NCBI GenBank assembly: GCA_963726975.1
Contig: CAVSEK010000013.1
Location: forward strand, 1,028,357 to 1,092,356
Direction of reading: 5' to 3'
Origin: CAVSEK01 sp963726975
GTDB taxonomy: Bacteria > Actinomycetota > Actinomycetes > Mycobacteriales > SCTD01
Length of the DNA: 64,000 nucleotides
Made by a program: the position numbers and the translations under genes. This document shows, piece after piece, positions 42,921-52,800 of the stretch (positions within the stretch are counted from its first letter, which is position 1; the number at the start of each line of letters is the position of its first letter). The notes beneath the pieces were generated by a model. That model worked only from the letters and a program-made list of their open reading frames with translations. It did not search any database and had not been told where the DNA came from.

Positions 42921-43096
42921 CCGGACGCCGAGTCCTGTCCACCGGGCGCACGGCACCTCTCGACACCATGGGCAGGAGCGGGGGACCCGAGAACGCGGGG
43001 TGCCTCCGTGCATCCCTGGGGTGAAGCCGTCTCCGACGGCCGGGCGATCCCGTCGCCCGAACCCGACAGCTGACCTCGCAGGCGTCACGGAGACCT
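42921..43096 (+). promoter_or_regulatory. c-di-AMP riboswitch (ydaO/yuaA type) in the rpf leader
   Basis: The leader of the rpf gene contains the conserved blocks of this class in order: CCGAGTCCTGTCC, GGCAGGAGCGGGGGACCC, CTGGGGTGAAGCCG, GGGCGATCCC..CGCCCGAACCCGACAGCTGACCTCGCAGGC and CACGGAGA. GACGCC (42924-42929) can pair with GGCGTC (43081-43086) as P1. This class binds cyclic di-AMP and in actinobacteria often precedes cell-wall hydrolase and rpf genes, usually turning them off when c-di-AMP is high. The ribosome site GGAGA at 43089-43093 follows P1 directly. Confidence 0.85.
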
Positions 43097-43102
43097 CCCT
43101 TC

Positions 43103-44158
43103 ATGCCGTCGTGCTCGCACGCGTCCCGCCGTCCTGCCCGCACCCGCCGGGCCCTCGCGGTCCTCGGTGCTCTCGCCGCGGCCGCCGTCCCCTTCCTGTC
43201 CCCCTCGGCCGCCTCCGCCGCCAGCCCGTCCGACTGGGACCGCCTCGCCCAGTGCGAGTCCGGCGGCAACTGGTCGATCAACACCGGCAACGGCTACTAC
43301 GGCGGCCTGCAGTTCAGCTCCGGCACCTGGTCGGGCTACGGCGGCGGCGCGTACGCCTCGCGCGCCGACCTCGCCAGCCGCGAGCAGCAGATCGCCATCG
43401 CCGACAAGGTGCTCGCCGCCCAGGGCTGGGGCGCCTGGCCGTCCTGCTCGCGCAAGACCGGCCTCTACGGCAGCTCCACCCAGCCCTCCCCGCCGCCGAA
43501 GCCGATGGTCGTCGGGGCGATCGCCGAGCGGTGGGACTCCCTCGGCGGCTCGTCCGGCGTGCTGGGCTCGCCCACGACGTACGAGGCCGGCTCCGCCCGG
43601 GGCGGCCGCTACAACCTCTTCCAGCGCGGCGCCGTCTACTGGACGTCCGCCCGCGGCGCCTGGGAGGTGCACGGCAGCATCCAGCAGGCCTGGCGCGGCC
43701 TGGGCGCGGAGTACTCCCCGCTGGGCTACCCGGTGAGCAACGAGGTGCCGACGCCCAAGCGCTACGGGGCGGCGAACTACTTCGAGGGCGGCCTCGTCTA
43801 CTGGTCGCCCGGGACCGGGGCGCACGAGGTGCGCGGCGGCGTCCTGGAGGCGTGGAAGGCTCAGGGCTGGGAGAACGGCCCGCTCGGCTTCCCGCGCAGC
43901 GGCGAGATGGCCACCAAGGCCAAGCCCGGTGCCCTCGAGCTGTTCGAGGGCGGCTCGATCGCCTGGTCCGCCGGCACGGGAGCGCACGTCGTGCAGGGCG
44001 CCATCGCCCAGCACTGGCAGGCGATGGGCGCCGACGGCTCGACGCTCGGCTTCCCCACCAGCAACGAGTACGCCGTCCCCGGCGGGCGCCGCTCGGACTT
44101 CCAGGGCGGCTCCATCACGTGGACCCAGCGGGGCGGCACGCAGGTCTCGACCCGCTAG
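43103..44158 (+). CDS. rpfA: Resuscitation-promoting factor with LGFP repeats
   Basis: A 351-aa secreted protein from ATG 43103. Residues 1-40 are a signal peptide (basic start, hydrophobic core, SAASAA). Residues 41-115 are the Rpf transglycosylase domain: DWDRLAQCESGGNWSINTGN with the catalytic Glu, GGLQFSSGTW, and the paired Cys (ending WPSC). After a Pro-rich linker come four LGFP-type repeats with LGSP, LGYP, LGFP and LGFP, thought to hold the protein in the cell wall. The enzyme cuts peptidoglycan and wakes dormant cells. Under control of the c-di-AMP riboswitch just upstream. Confidence 0.95.
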   Translation: MPSCSHASRRPARTRRALAVLGALAAAAVPFLSPSAASAASPSDWDRLAQCESGGNWSINTGNGYYGGLQFSSGTWSGYGGGAYASRADLASREQQIAIADKVLAAQGWGAWPSCSRKTGLYGSSTQPSPPPKPMVVGAIAERWDSLGGSSGVLGSPTTYEAGSARGGRYNLFQRGAVYWTSARGAWEVHGSIQQAWRGLGAEYSPLGYPVSNEVPTPKRYGAANYFEGGLVYWSPGTGAHEVRGGVLEAWKAQGWENGPLGFPRSGEMATKAKPGALELFEGGSIAWSAGTGAHVVQGAIAQHWQAMGADGSTLGFPTSNEYAVPGGRRSDFQGGSITWTQRGGTQVSTR

Positions 44159-44171
44159 GCCCGCACCTCCT

Positions 44172-44204
44172 GCAGCCGCGGCCCCTTGCGGGGTCCGCGG
44201 CTGC
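44172..44204 (+). terminator. Hairpin after rpfA
   Basis: GCAGCCGCGG(CCCC) at 44172-44185 pairs with (GGGGT)CCGCGGCTGC ending at 44204, around a TTGC loop, 14 bases after the rpf stop. A long GC stem without T run. Confidence 0.7.
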
Positions 44205-44232
44205 GGCGTTCCCGGGAGCCGGTCGCCGGGGC

Positions 44233-44415
44233 TCAGGCGCGGCGCGGCGGCGCGTCGAAGGCGGTGCGGTGGGCGGACCAGTCGAAGGACCGCTGCCGCA
44301 GGATCTTCTCGACGCGCTCGGGCGGTGGCGCCGCGGCGTGGTCCTCGCGGACGTGGACGGCGAGCTCGGCGACGGTGCCGAACCTCAGCTCGCAGCAGGC
44401 GCAGGGGTGGTACAC
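44233..44415 (-). CDS. Small C2H2-type zinc-finger protein
   Basis: A 60-aa protein from GTG 44415, with the excellent ribosome site GGGAGG seven bases upstream. It opens YHPCACCELRFGTVAELAVHVREDH: C-x2-C, 12 residues, H-x4-H, a single C2H2-like finger, followed by an Arg-rich helix (VEKILRQRSFDWSAHR). The longer open frame upstream is chance. It could bind DNA or a protein; small actinobacterial fingers of this kind are uncharacterised. Confidence 0.65.
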   Translation of the reverse strand: MYHPCACCELRFGTVAELAVHVREDHAAAPPPERVEKILRQRSFDWSAHRTAFDAPPRRA

Positions 44416-44509
44416 GGTTCCTCCCGCAGGTGGTCGCGACCGGTGGGTCCGAGCGTGCTCCTGACGAGCCCGCGCGTCACGCCTCGGCGGCACGTGCGAA
44501 CCTGCCCGC

Positions 44510-45400
44510 ATGCTCGTCGTCGTCACCGGGGCCAACGGCCTCGTCGGGTCCCGCCTCTGCACCGCGCTCACCGAGCGGGGTGCCGAGGTCCGCGCCGTCG
44601 TCCGGCGGGCCGGCACCGCTCCCGCCCTGCCCGGCGTGCAGGAGCACGTCGCCGACTTCACCGACGGGTCAGCGGCCGCTGCGGCCCTCGTCGGGGCCGA
44701 GGCCGCCGTCACGACGGTGCACCCGATGGGCAGCTCCGAGGACGTGCAGCGCCGCGTCGGCGTGGAGGGCACGGCGACCTTCGCCCGGGCCGCCGCGCAG
44801 GCCGGTGCCGCGCGCCTGGTGCACGTCTCGACCGCTGCGGTGTACGACCGCTCCCCCGCGGCCGGGGACGTCGACGAGGGCTCACCGCTGGTCGGCGACG
44901 ACGCGGGCGACTACGGCGTGACGAAGCGCGACGCCGACCTCGCCCTCGAGCGGGTCGAGGGCCTGACGCGGGTGCTGCTGCGCCCACCGGCGGTGCTCGG
45001 CCCGGCGGAGAGCTCGGTGTGGAACGCGCTGCGCCCCGCCGCGATCCGGGACGACGAGGCGGCGCGGCACGCCGTGCCGCAGCAGACCTTCGCCTGGGTG
45101 CACGTGGACGACCTCGTCGCGCTGGCGGCCGACCTGGCGACCGGGCGCACCGCCACGTCCGACGACCCGTCGCGCGGTCCGGTGGCCGGCGGCTGCACGC
45201 CGGTCAACGCCGTGGCCGGGTGCGCCACGCTGCGCGACTACTACGAGGCGGTCACCCGCGCCGTCGGGGTCGAGCCGGTGTGGGACGACGACGAGGCCTG
45301 GACCGGGAGGCTGTCGGGCGACCGCGCCCGCACCTGGGGCTGGGCGCCGCAGGTGGACCTCAGCACCGCCCTCGACGAGCTGGCCGCCGGACTGCGCTGA
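44510..45400 (+). CDS. NAD-dependent epimerase/dehydratase family protein
   Basis: A 296-aa short-chain (extended SDR) protein from ATG 44510. Nucleotide site VTGANGLVGSRL at residues 5-16, VHVSTAAVYDRS, the catalytic pair in DYGVTKRDADLAL (YxxxK), LLRPPAVLGPAE, and WVHVDDLVALAAD. Sugar-nucleotide epimerase or related reductase; the substrate cannot be told. Divergent from the zinc-finger gene; overlaps the MFS gene by 41 bp at the 3' end. Confidence 0.85.
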   Translation: MLVVVTGANGLVGSRLCTALTERGAEVRAVVRRAGTAPALPGVQEHVADFTDGSAAAAALVGAEAAVTTVHPMGSSEDVQRRVGVEGTATFARAAAQAGAARLVHVSTAAVYDRSPAAGDVDEGSPLVGDDAGDYGVTKRDADLALERVEGLTRVLLRPPAVLGPAESSVWNALRPAAIRDDEAARHAVPQQTFAWVHVDDLVALAADLATGRTATSDDPSRGPVAGGCTPVNAVAGCATLRDYYEAVTRAVGVEPVWDDDEAWTGRLSGDRARTWGWAPQVDLSTALDELAAGLR

Positions 45401-46568
45401 CGCCTGCGGGCCGCACGCTCAGCACGACGAGCACGGACGCTGCCCCGACGGCCAGCGAGAGGGCGGCGACGGCCGCGTACCCCTGCGCCTCGACCACCGC
45501 ACCGGCGAGCGGCGGACCGATGCCCGAGCCCAGCGCCGCCGACGTGTAGAGCACGCCGAGCAGCCCGCCGAGACCGGGCACGCCGAAGAGCTCGGCGACC
45601 AGGGGCGGCCCGAGGGCGACGAAGCCGCCGTAGCCCACGCCCAGCAGCAGGGCGAAGACCGCGAGCCGCGGGTAGCCCGGCCCGCCGAGCCAGAGCACCG
45701 GGCAGGCGGCCATGACGACGAAGCAGCCCTGGTAGGTCCGCAGCACGCCCAGCCGGGCGGCCGCTGCCCCGAGCGCCAGCCGCCCCACCACGCTCGCCGC
45801 GCCGATCAGCCCGACGAGCGCGGCGGCGGCGACCTCCCCGCTGCCACGGCTCTCGGCGTACGCCGGCAGGTGCACGAACGGCACGAACAGCACGACCGAC
45901 AGCAGCAGCCCGGCCCCGTAGAGCCGGAGGTACGCGGGGGTGCGCAGCCGCGCCCCGAGCGCGACGGTCCCCTCCTGCGCGGGTGGGCGCGGCGCGGGCC
46001 GCACGACGACGGCCGCGAGCAGCAGCACCGCCACCCCGCCGACCGCGAGCCACCGGTCGGCCGCGCGCCAGCCGACGGCCCCGACGAGCGCCGCCGCCAG
46101 CGGCGCGACGAGCAGGGTGCCGAGCCCGATCCCGGACACCGTGATGCCGATCGCCAGCGTGCGCCGCCGCTCGAACCAGCCGCCGACGACGGCGACCAGC
46201 GGGACGTACGTGCAGGCGACCGCGAGGCCCACGCCGAGGCCGTGGCCGACGTACGCCTGCCACAGCGAGTGCGCCGACGACTGCAGCAGCAGGCCGAGCC
46301 CGAGCGCCAGCGCGCCGGCCAGCACCAGCCGGCGCGGCCCGAACCGGTCCACGGCCGGCCCGGACAGCGCGCCGAGGGCGAACAGCGAGAGCGTGGTCAG
46401 CGAGAAGACCCCGGCCGTCGCCGACCGGCTGCTGCCGAGGTCCGCGCTGATCGGAAGCAGGAACGCCCCGAAGCTGTACGCGATCCCGAAGGTCGTGAAC
46501 ATCGCCGCGAAGGCGGCCGTCGCGACGAGCCACGCGCGCCGCCCGTCGAGCTCGCCCGTCGCCGACAC
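45360..46568 (-). CDS. MFS transporter
   Basis: A 402-aa protein from GTG 46568 with twelve hydrophobic helices. FGIAYSFGAFLLPI in helix 1, the loop 2-3 motif GPAVDRFGPRRLVL, WFERRRTLAIGITVSG in helix 4-5 region, and a repeat of the pattern in the second half (GRLALGAAAARLG). It is of the monocarboxylate/oxalate-formate antiporter-like type by the helix 1 and helix 5 motifs. Substrate unknown. Divergent from the large-protein operon across about 200 bp. Confidence 0.82.
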   Translation of the reverse strand: MSATGELDGRRAWLVATAAFAAMFTTFGIAYSFGAFLLPISADLGSSRSATAGVFSLTTLSLFALGALSGPAVDRFGPRRLVLAGALALGLGLLLQSSAHSLWQAYVGHGLGVGLAVACTYVPLVAVVGGWFERRRTLAIGITVSGIGLGTLLVAPLAAALVGAVGWRAADRWLAVGGVAVLLLAAVVVRPAPRPPAQEGTVALGARLRTPAYLRLYGAGLLLSVVLFVPFVHLPAYAESRGSGEVAAAALVGLIGAASVVGRLALGAAAARLGVLRTYQGCFVVMAACPVLWLGGPGYPRLAVFALLLGVGYGGFVALGPPLVAELFGVPGLGGLLGVLYTSAALGSGIGPPLAGAVVEAQGYAAVAALSLAVGAASVLVVLSVRPAGVSAVRRPARRGRC

Positions 46569-46770
46569 GCCCCGGACACTAGGGCCGGGCCGCCCTGCCC
46601 CGGAGGTCGGAGCGTCGGCGCCGTGCGGCTGCCGACGACCGCCGATCGGGCTGGCCCTTGACACCATGGCCCGTTCGGAGTTGTTTCCTGCCGCGCATCC
46701 CCGACGGACGGGGGACGTGCGACCACGTCGCGGCGGCACCTCGGGGCTGCGGCTCGCCTCGGGGGGACCT

Positions 46771-49700
46771 GTGGTCGACATCGGCACCGCCTTCCTGCGC
46801 GGGGCCCAGGCGTTCCTCAACTCGCGCCTCGGCCACATGAGTGCGACCACGTGGAACGACACCGGGCCGTTGCTCGGCTCGATCGTCACCTTCGACACCA
46901 CGGCCCGGGAGGCGGCCCTGGCCGAGCTCAAGGCCGACATCGACGCGATGGAGCCGATCGCGAACGAGATCGGCAAGAAGATCAAGAAGCAGACCGAGCT
47001 CATCTCGAAGATGGTGAAGGAGTCCGAGCAGGACCTGGACGACGACGACTTCGGGCTCGACCAGGCCGCGCGGGTGAGCATCCGGATCGGGATGGTGCTG
47101 ACCGCCGCCGACGAGGCCTACGCGATCATCGCGACCGAGCTGGCCAAGGACGCCGGCGGCGCCGTCGACCCGGCGGTCCGCGACGGGCTGATGGACCTGT
47201 GGAAGCCGTGGTCGCAGCCCTTCGAGGACGCCGGGGCCGGCGCGCAGAACAAGCTCGACCAGCTCGGCAGGCTCGTGGGCTTCGACGACCTGGTCAGCGA
47301 CCTGGGCAAGGTGCTGAGCCTCGACCGCGAGGACGACGGGTTCAGGCTCGTCGCGAAACTCGACAAGAGCGGGCAGGTGCACCTCGGGGCGATCACCCTC
47401 GACCAGGTCTCGTTCGAGGCGTTCCTCCAGTTCAGCGACCGCCAGGTGGCCGACCCGACCGAGGAGGAGAAGAAGTCGCTGGTGCAGCGCGGCGACAAGT
47501 GGTTCATCGGCGACGTCGCGATCGGTGGCCTGCGCCTGCGCACGATCCTCCAGCCCGGCCTCACCAACGACCCGCTGCTCGCCAAGGTGATGCCCGGCTC
47601 GACGGACCCGAAGAGCACGACGAGGACCGCGATCTCGCTGGACACCGCGCAGGGCCTCTACCTCGGCGACGGGCGGGGCAACGAGCGGGCCGTGCTCCCG
47701 GTCCGCTTCTCGTTCCCGGGCGTGGAGCTGCGGGAGATGGCGTTCGGGCTCGTGCGCAACCCGGCCCGCGAGGTCACCGCCTTCGAGATCACCACCTCCA
47801 TCGCGGCCAAGCTGGGCAGCGCCGTCGGGATGCAGGTCGTCGGCGCCGGCTTCGTGGTCACGCCGGAGGGCGTCGTCGAGCAGCAGGCGGTCTTCGACCT
47901 GCCGGTCTCCCCGCGCTGGCCCGACGCGATCGGCCTGCGGATCAAGGCGGGCCCGATCACCGGCGGCGGCTTCCTCGAGCGCGAGGAGCGCACCTACAAG
48001 GTCGGCGGCCAGGACGTGAAGCGCGTCGAGTTCGGCGGCGTCCTGCAGCTGCAGGTCCTCAAGGCCGGCGTCTCGGCCGATCGTGATCCTCTCGCCCGAC
48101 CCGTTCTCGCTCGTGCTCGTGATGGGCATCCGCTTCCCCGCCGCGGTCGAGCTCGAGCTTCGGCTTCACGCTGGAACGGCATCGGCGGCATCCTCGCGAT
48201 CGACCGCGGGCTGGACCTCGACGAGCTCCGGTCGGGGATGGAGGAGCACATCATCGACCGGGTGCTCTTCCCCGAGGACCCGGTCTCCGAGGCGCCCAAG
48301 CTGCTGGAGAAGGTCGCCCACGTCTTCCCAGCCCGCGACGGCGGTTTCGTGGTCGGCCCGATCGTCGAGCTCGGCTGGGGCTCGCAGGCCAAGTTCGTCG
48401 AGCTCAAGCTCGGCGTCGTCCTGGCGCTGCCCGACCCCGCCGTCGTCATCCTCGGCGCGCTGCGGGTGCGCCCGCCGGTCAAGGACGCGCCGATCACCGA
48501 CCTGCGCGCCGACCTGTTCGTCGCGATCACCCCGGACCACCTGCTGGTCTTCGCCAGCCTGCGCGACTCCAAGATCGCCGGCTTCACGGTCGAGGGCGAC
48601 CTCGGCCTCTACGTCCAGTGGGCCGGCGAGGGCGGCTTCGAGCTGTCGGTCGGCGGCTTCCACCCGGAGTACACCAAGCTCACCGGCAGGGCCCCCCAAG
48701 CTCGGCGAGCTGGACCGGCTCAAGATCGACCTGTCGCCGTCGACGTCGATCACCTTCGTGATCAAGGCCTACTTCGCCGTCACCGCCGGCTCGGTCCAGC
48801 TCGGCATCGACGGCCGCTTCACCGCCGACTTCTCGGTCATCGTGGTCAAGGCCTGGGTCACGCTCGACATGATCTTCATCTGGTCGCCGCGGTTCGCCTT
48901 CAAGGTCACGCTCGAGGTGGGCGCCGAGGTCGAGCTGCTCGGCTTCACCTTCTGCTCGATCATGCTCCGCGGCTCGCTGGAGGGCACGCGCCCGTTCCGC
49001 CTCGCCGGCCACGTCAAGGTCGACGTCTGGTTCCTGCCGACCTTCGACGAGGACGTCGGCCCGATCACCTGGGGCGACGACCCGGCTCCGGCGCTCCCGG
49101 CGGTCAGCGCGCTGGCGCTCGCCGCCGGCGCCCTGCGCGAGCCCGAGCGTGGAGCGCCACGCTGCCCGCCCACGCCTCCCAGATGGTCACGCTCGCCGGG
49201 GTCGAGGACGTCGAGGGCCGCATCGCCCACCCGATGGCCGGCCTCGAGGTCAGCCAGACCCAGGTGCCGCTCGGAGTGCGGATCTCCCACCTCGGCGCCT
49301 CCCCCGTCACCGCCGACATGGTCACCCTCGGCGCCCCGACCTCGACCACGTCCGGCGAGGCCGCCGCGGTCTCCGAGCTGCGGATGCCCTTCGCGGTGGG
49401 CCACTTCTTCGACCTCGACGGCGAGAAGCTCCTCGCCCGCTCCGGCTTCGAGCAGCTTCCCGGCGGCTGCCGCATCGCCGCCGCCACGACCCCGCGGCTC
49501 GGTGCGACCGCCAGCGAGCGGGTCGCCTACCGCACCTACGTCCGCAACGAGGACGACCGCTCCCGGCCCGACCTGCGCGACGACCTGGTGTTCGCGTCCT
49601 TCGCGGGGCGGTACGCAGCCCAGAGCGTCGTCGGACGCCGGGTCCAGGAGGCCGGCAACCCCTACCTCCGCCACGCACCGGTCACCGGACCGGTCGTCGA

Positions 49701-49863
49701 CGTCGCGGCGCAGGGGAGCTCGGTCGTCAGCGACGCGTTCACCGGCACGGCCCTCGACGCCCTGGGCGGGCTCGGGCTGCTCAGCGGCACCGAGGCCTCC
49801 TTGGTCACCGACGCGCTCCAGGCGGCGGGCGTCGCCGCCACCCGCACCACCGCGAGGGGCTGA
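46771..49863 (+). CDS. Large DUF6603-like beta-rich protein (gene 1 of the quartet; several frameshifts)
   Basis: From GTG 46771 (GGGGGGACCT upstream) the gene reads to about 48078, then needs single-base repairs near 48078, 48155, 48172, 48695 (CCCCCC) and a missing base near 49149 before its stop at 49861-49863; about 1030 aa. Residues 20-75 are helical (IANEIGKKIKKQTELISKM). From about 230 on it is a long series of alternating hydrophobic beta-strands, such as ALRVRPPVKD, LLVFASLRDSKIAGFTVEGDLGLY and TFVIKAYFAVTAG. This middle resembles the family I know as DUF6603, of unknown function. No signal peptide. An alternative start is MSATTW at about 46837. First gene of a four-gene operon. Confidence 0.72.
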   Translation: MVDIGTAFLRGAQAFLNSRLGHMSATTWNDTGPLLGSIVTFDTTAREAALAELKADIDAMEPIANEIGKKIKKQTELISKMVKESEQDLDDDDFGLDQAARVSIRIGMVLTAADEAYAIIATELAKDAGGAVDPAVRDGLMDLWKPWSQPFEDAGAGAQNKLDQLGRLVGFDDLVSDLGKVLSLDREDDGFRLVAKLDKSGQVHLGAITLDQVSFEAFLQFSDRQVADPTEEEKKSLVQRGDKWFIGDVAIGGLRLRTILQPGLTNDPLLAKVMPGSTDPKSTTRTAISLDTAQGLYLGDGRGNERAVLPVRFSFPGVELREMAFGLVRNPAREVTAFEITTSIAAKLGSAVGMQVVGAGFVVTPEGVVEQQAVFDLPVSPRWPDAIGLRIKAGPITGGGFLEREERTYKVGGQDVKRVEFGGVLQLQVLKAGVSADRDPLARPVLARARDGHPLPRRGRARASASRWNGIGGILAIDRGLDLDELRSGMEEHIIDRVLFPEDPVSEAPKLLEKVAHVFPARDGGFVVGPIVELGWGSQAKFVELKLGVVLALPDPAVVILGALRVRPPVKDAPITDLRADLFVAITPDHLLVFASLRDSKIAGFTVEGDLGLYVQWAGEGGFELSVGGFHPEYTKLTGRAPQARRAGPAQDRPVAVDVDHLRDQGLLRRHRRLGPARHRRPLHRRLLGHRGQGLGHARHDLHLVAAVRLQGHARGGRRGRAARLHLLLDHAPRLAGGHAPVPPRRPRQGRRLVPADLRRGRRPDHLGRRPGSGAPGGQRAGARRRRPARARAWSATLPAHASQMVTLAGVEDVEGRIAHPMAGLEVSQTQVPLGVRISHLGASPVTADMVTLGAPTSTTSGEAAAVSELRMPFAVGHFFDLDGEKLLARSGFEQLPGGCRIAAATTPRLGATASERVAYRTYVRNEDDRSRPDLRDDLVFASFAGRYAAQSVVGRRVQEAGNPYLRHAPVTGPVVDVAAQGSSVVSDAFTGTALDALGGLGLLSGTEASLVTDALQAAGVAATRTTARG

Positions 49864-49865
49864 GG

Positions 49866-52800
49866 ATGACCGAGCTCGACAAGATCGCCGCCCAGGTCGT
49901 GCAGACCTTCGACGCCTCGGTGTCCAACGTGGTCCGCGACGCGTTCCGGCTCGGCGTCCCGCCCGAGGAGGAGTACGACGAGAGCACGGTCTCGATCGAG
50001 GAGCTCGACTTCGCGTCCTTCGCGGTGTCGGGCCTGGCCGCCACCGCCGACGCCCCGGCCGACGGGCAGGTCCGCTCGAGCTCGGAGGTGACGATCCCGC
50101 TGCAGGACAGCGCCGGTGGCCACGACTCGGCCGGGACGACCGTGACCCTCTACGGTCCGGGCGACGTGGTCGGGATCGACCACGACCAGATCGTCCGCCG
50201 CTACCCCGCGCCCGGCACGCTGACCGCCGAGGAGACGGTGCTGGCCCACGTCGAGCTCGACCGGCCCGAGCTCCCGTGGACGTTCAGCGCGGCCCGCGCC
50301 GAGGGCAGCCTGCGGCCGTGGGTGGCGCTCGTGGTCGCCGAGCGGTCGACCGTGGAGTGGGAGGCCCGCACCGGCCAGCTGCCGGTCCTGCGCGTGCCGC
50401 TCGACCAGCTGCCCCCGCTCGAGGAGGCCCACCTGTGGGCGCACGCCCAGGCCGCGCGCAGCGACGCGCCGCTCGAGGTGCGCCTCAGTCCGGAGTACGC
50501 CCCGGTCAACCTCTCGCGCCTGGTCTCCCCGCGCGTCCTCGCGCAGGACACCGACTACGTCGCGGCGGTCGTGCCCACGACCGACGTCGGCGCGCGAGCC
50601 GGGCTCGGCACGACCGGCGGCACGCTGGGGCCGGCCTGGGGGCCGGGCGGGGACGACCCCGTCCGTCTGCCGGTGCTCGACAGCTGGGAGTTCCGCACCG
50701 GTCCCGACGGTGACTTCGCCACGCTCGCACTGCGCGTGGAGGGCATCGCGGCGCCCTACGAGGTGGGCCGTCGCCACCTCGACGTCTCCACGCCCGGCAG
50801 GCCGATGCACCGCGCGCTCGACGACGACGCCGCCGGCGCCAAGCAGGTGCTGCGCTGCGCGCTGTTCTCGCCCTCCCCGCCGCCGACCCCCGAGGCGGCA
50901 CAGCAGGAGACCGCGACCTGGCCCGACGAGATGACCGCAGAGCTGCGCGCCGAGCTCGACCGGCCCGCGCAGGTCGAGGGTGCCGAGGAGCGGACCGACG
51001 GGGTGCCCGACCTGCCCATCGTCGGACCGCGCATCTACGCCGCGCTCCACCGGGGCAGCCCGACCGTCACCGGGACCGACTGGTTCGCGGAGCTCAACCT
51101 CGCGCCGACCCACCGCGTCGTGGCCGGGCTCGGCACGCGCGTGGTGCAGAGGGACCAGGAGCAGCTCATGCAGGCCGCCTGGGCCCAGGTCGGCGAGGTG
51201 GAGAAGGCCAACCGCGCGATCGACCTCGCGCGCCTCGCCGAGCTGCTGGCCCAACGGGTGCACCAGCGGCTCGGCGCCCTCGAGCCCGGCCGCCTGCTGC
51301 AGGTCGCGGCACCGCTCGCGTCGAGGGTCGTCCTCCAGCCGGGCCGCACGCTCGCCGCCGAGGTCGAGGCGAGCGCCACCCCGCGCGCCGCCGTGTCGGG
51401 GGCGTTCCGCCGCACGACCCGACCGGGCGGACCGCTGGCCGGGCGGGCCGCCGACGACACGCGGGCTCGCGTGGGCACGCTCGTCGGCCAGGAGACCCTG
51501 CGCGACTTCACGCGGCTCTACCGCAACCCCGACGGGATCGGCGGACTGAGCCCGGTGGCGGTCGCCTCGCTCGACACCCTCCTGGTCGAGCGTGCGATCG
51601 ACGTCCCTGCGCCCGAGGTCGCCGCCGTGCTCGAGCGGGCGTCGGCGGACGCCGGTCCGGGCCTGGTCGCCCACCTCACGGACAGCTCTCAGTGGCAGGC
51701 GCCCGCACCCGGCCTCGACCTCGGCGCGCAGCTGGTCGACCGCTGGAGCGGCGTGATGCTGCACGAGCAGCCCGACCCCGCGATCCGCGCGGTCCGCGAC
51801 CAGCGCGTCGGCCCGCTCGCGGCCGAGCTCGCCACCTCCCCGCGCGTCGAGCGCCTGGAGCGCGAGGGCGGTCTCGACGTCCGCCGGCAGCTGGAGCGTC
51901 ACGCGATCGAGATCAACAACCAGCTGGTCCTGGACCTCGTCGTGCCCGAGGGACCCGTGGTCCGGCCGCAGCCCGGTCCCCTGCGCCCCGGGCCGCTCCA
52001 GCCGGGTCGGCTCGACCTGCACCGGACCAGCCGGCACCAGCCGGTCGGCGGCGACCGGGTCTTCCTCCGGGACGGGCACGGCCTCAGCCAGATCGACCCC
52101 GAGGTCCTCGAGCCCATCGCCCGGGACGACGACCCCCGGGTCCGCGCCCACGCGCTCGAGCAGCTGGCCGCGGTCGCCGACATCACGTTGAGCCCGATCC
52201 TCGACCGCGCCGGAGCGCTGACCTCCGACGACCTGCGCGAGCAGATGGTGCGGCTGGTCGACCCCGGTGACCTGCTCTCCATCAGCACGGTGCCGCGACC
52301 ACGCGTGGCCGACGTCAGCCCGCTGCTGCAGACCCTGGCGCCGTCCCGCACGGTCCGCGCGGCGCTCGACCGGAGGCTGCGGCTCGGCGACGCGGTGGTC
52401 GCGGAGCGGTGGCGCCTCAGCCCCTCCATCGTGCCGATCCGGGCCGCACCGCACTTCGAACGGCCGATGTACCAGGCGCTCCACGACTACGACCCCGACT
52501 GGCTCGTGCCGGGGCTCGGGCTGCTGCCGGCCGACGACTTCGTGACGGTGCTGTCGACCAACAGCGAGTTCATGGAGGCGTTCCTGGTCGGGCTGTCCGA
52601 CGAGATGGGCCGCGAGCTGCTGTGGCGCAACTACCCCACCGACCAGCGGGGCACCTGCTTCCGTCGCTTCTGGGACGACCGCCAGGACGAGCTCGCCCAG
52701 CTGATCCACGCCTTCGACCACCAGCCGCTCGGCACCCACCTCGCCGTCGGCGGCACGGGCGGCAGCGACCCGCGCGCGGTGATCGTGCTCAAGAGCGAGC

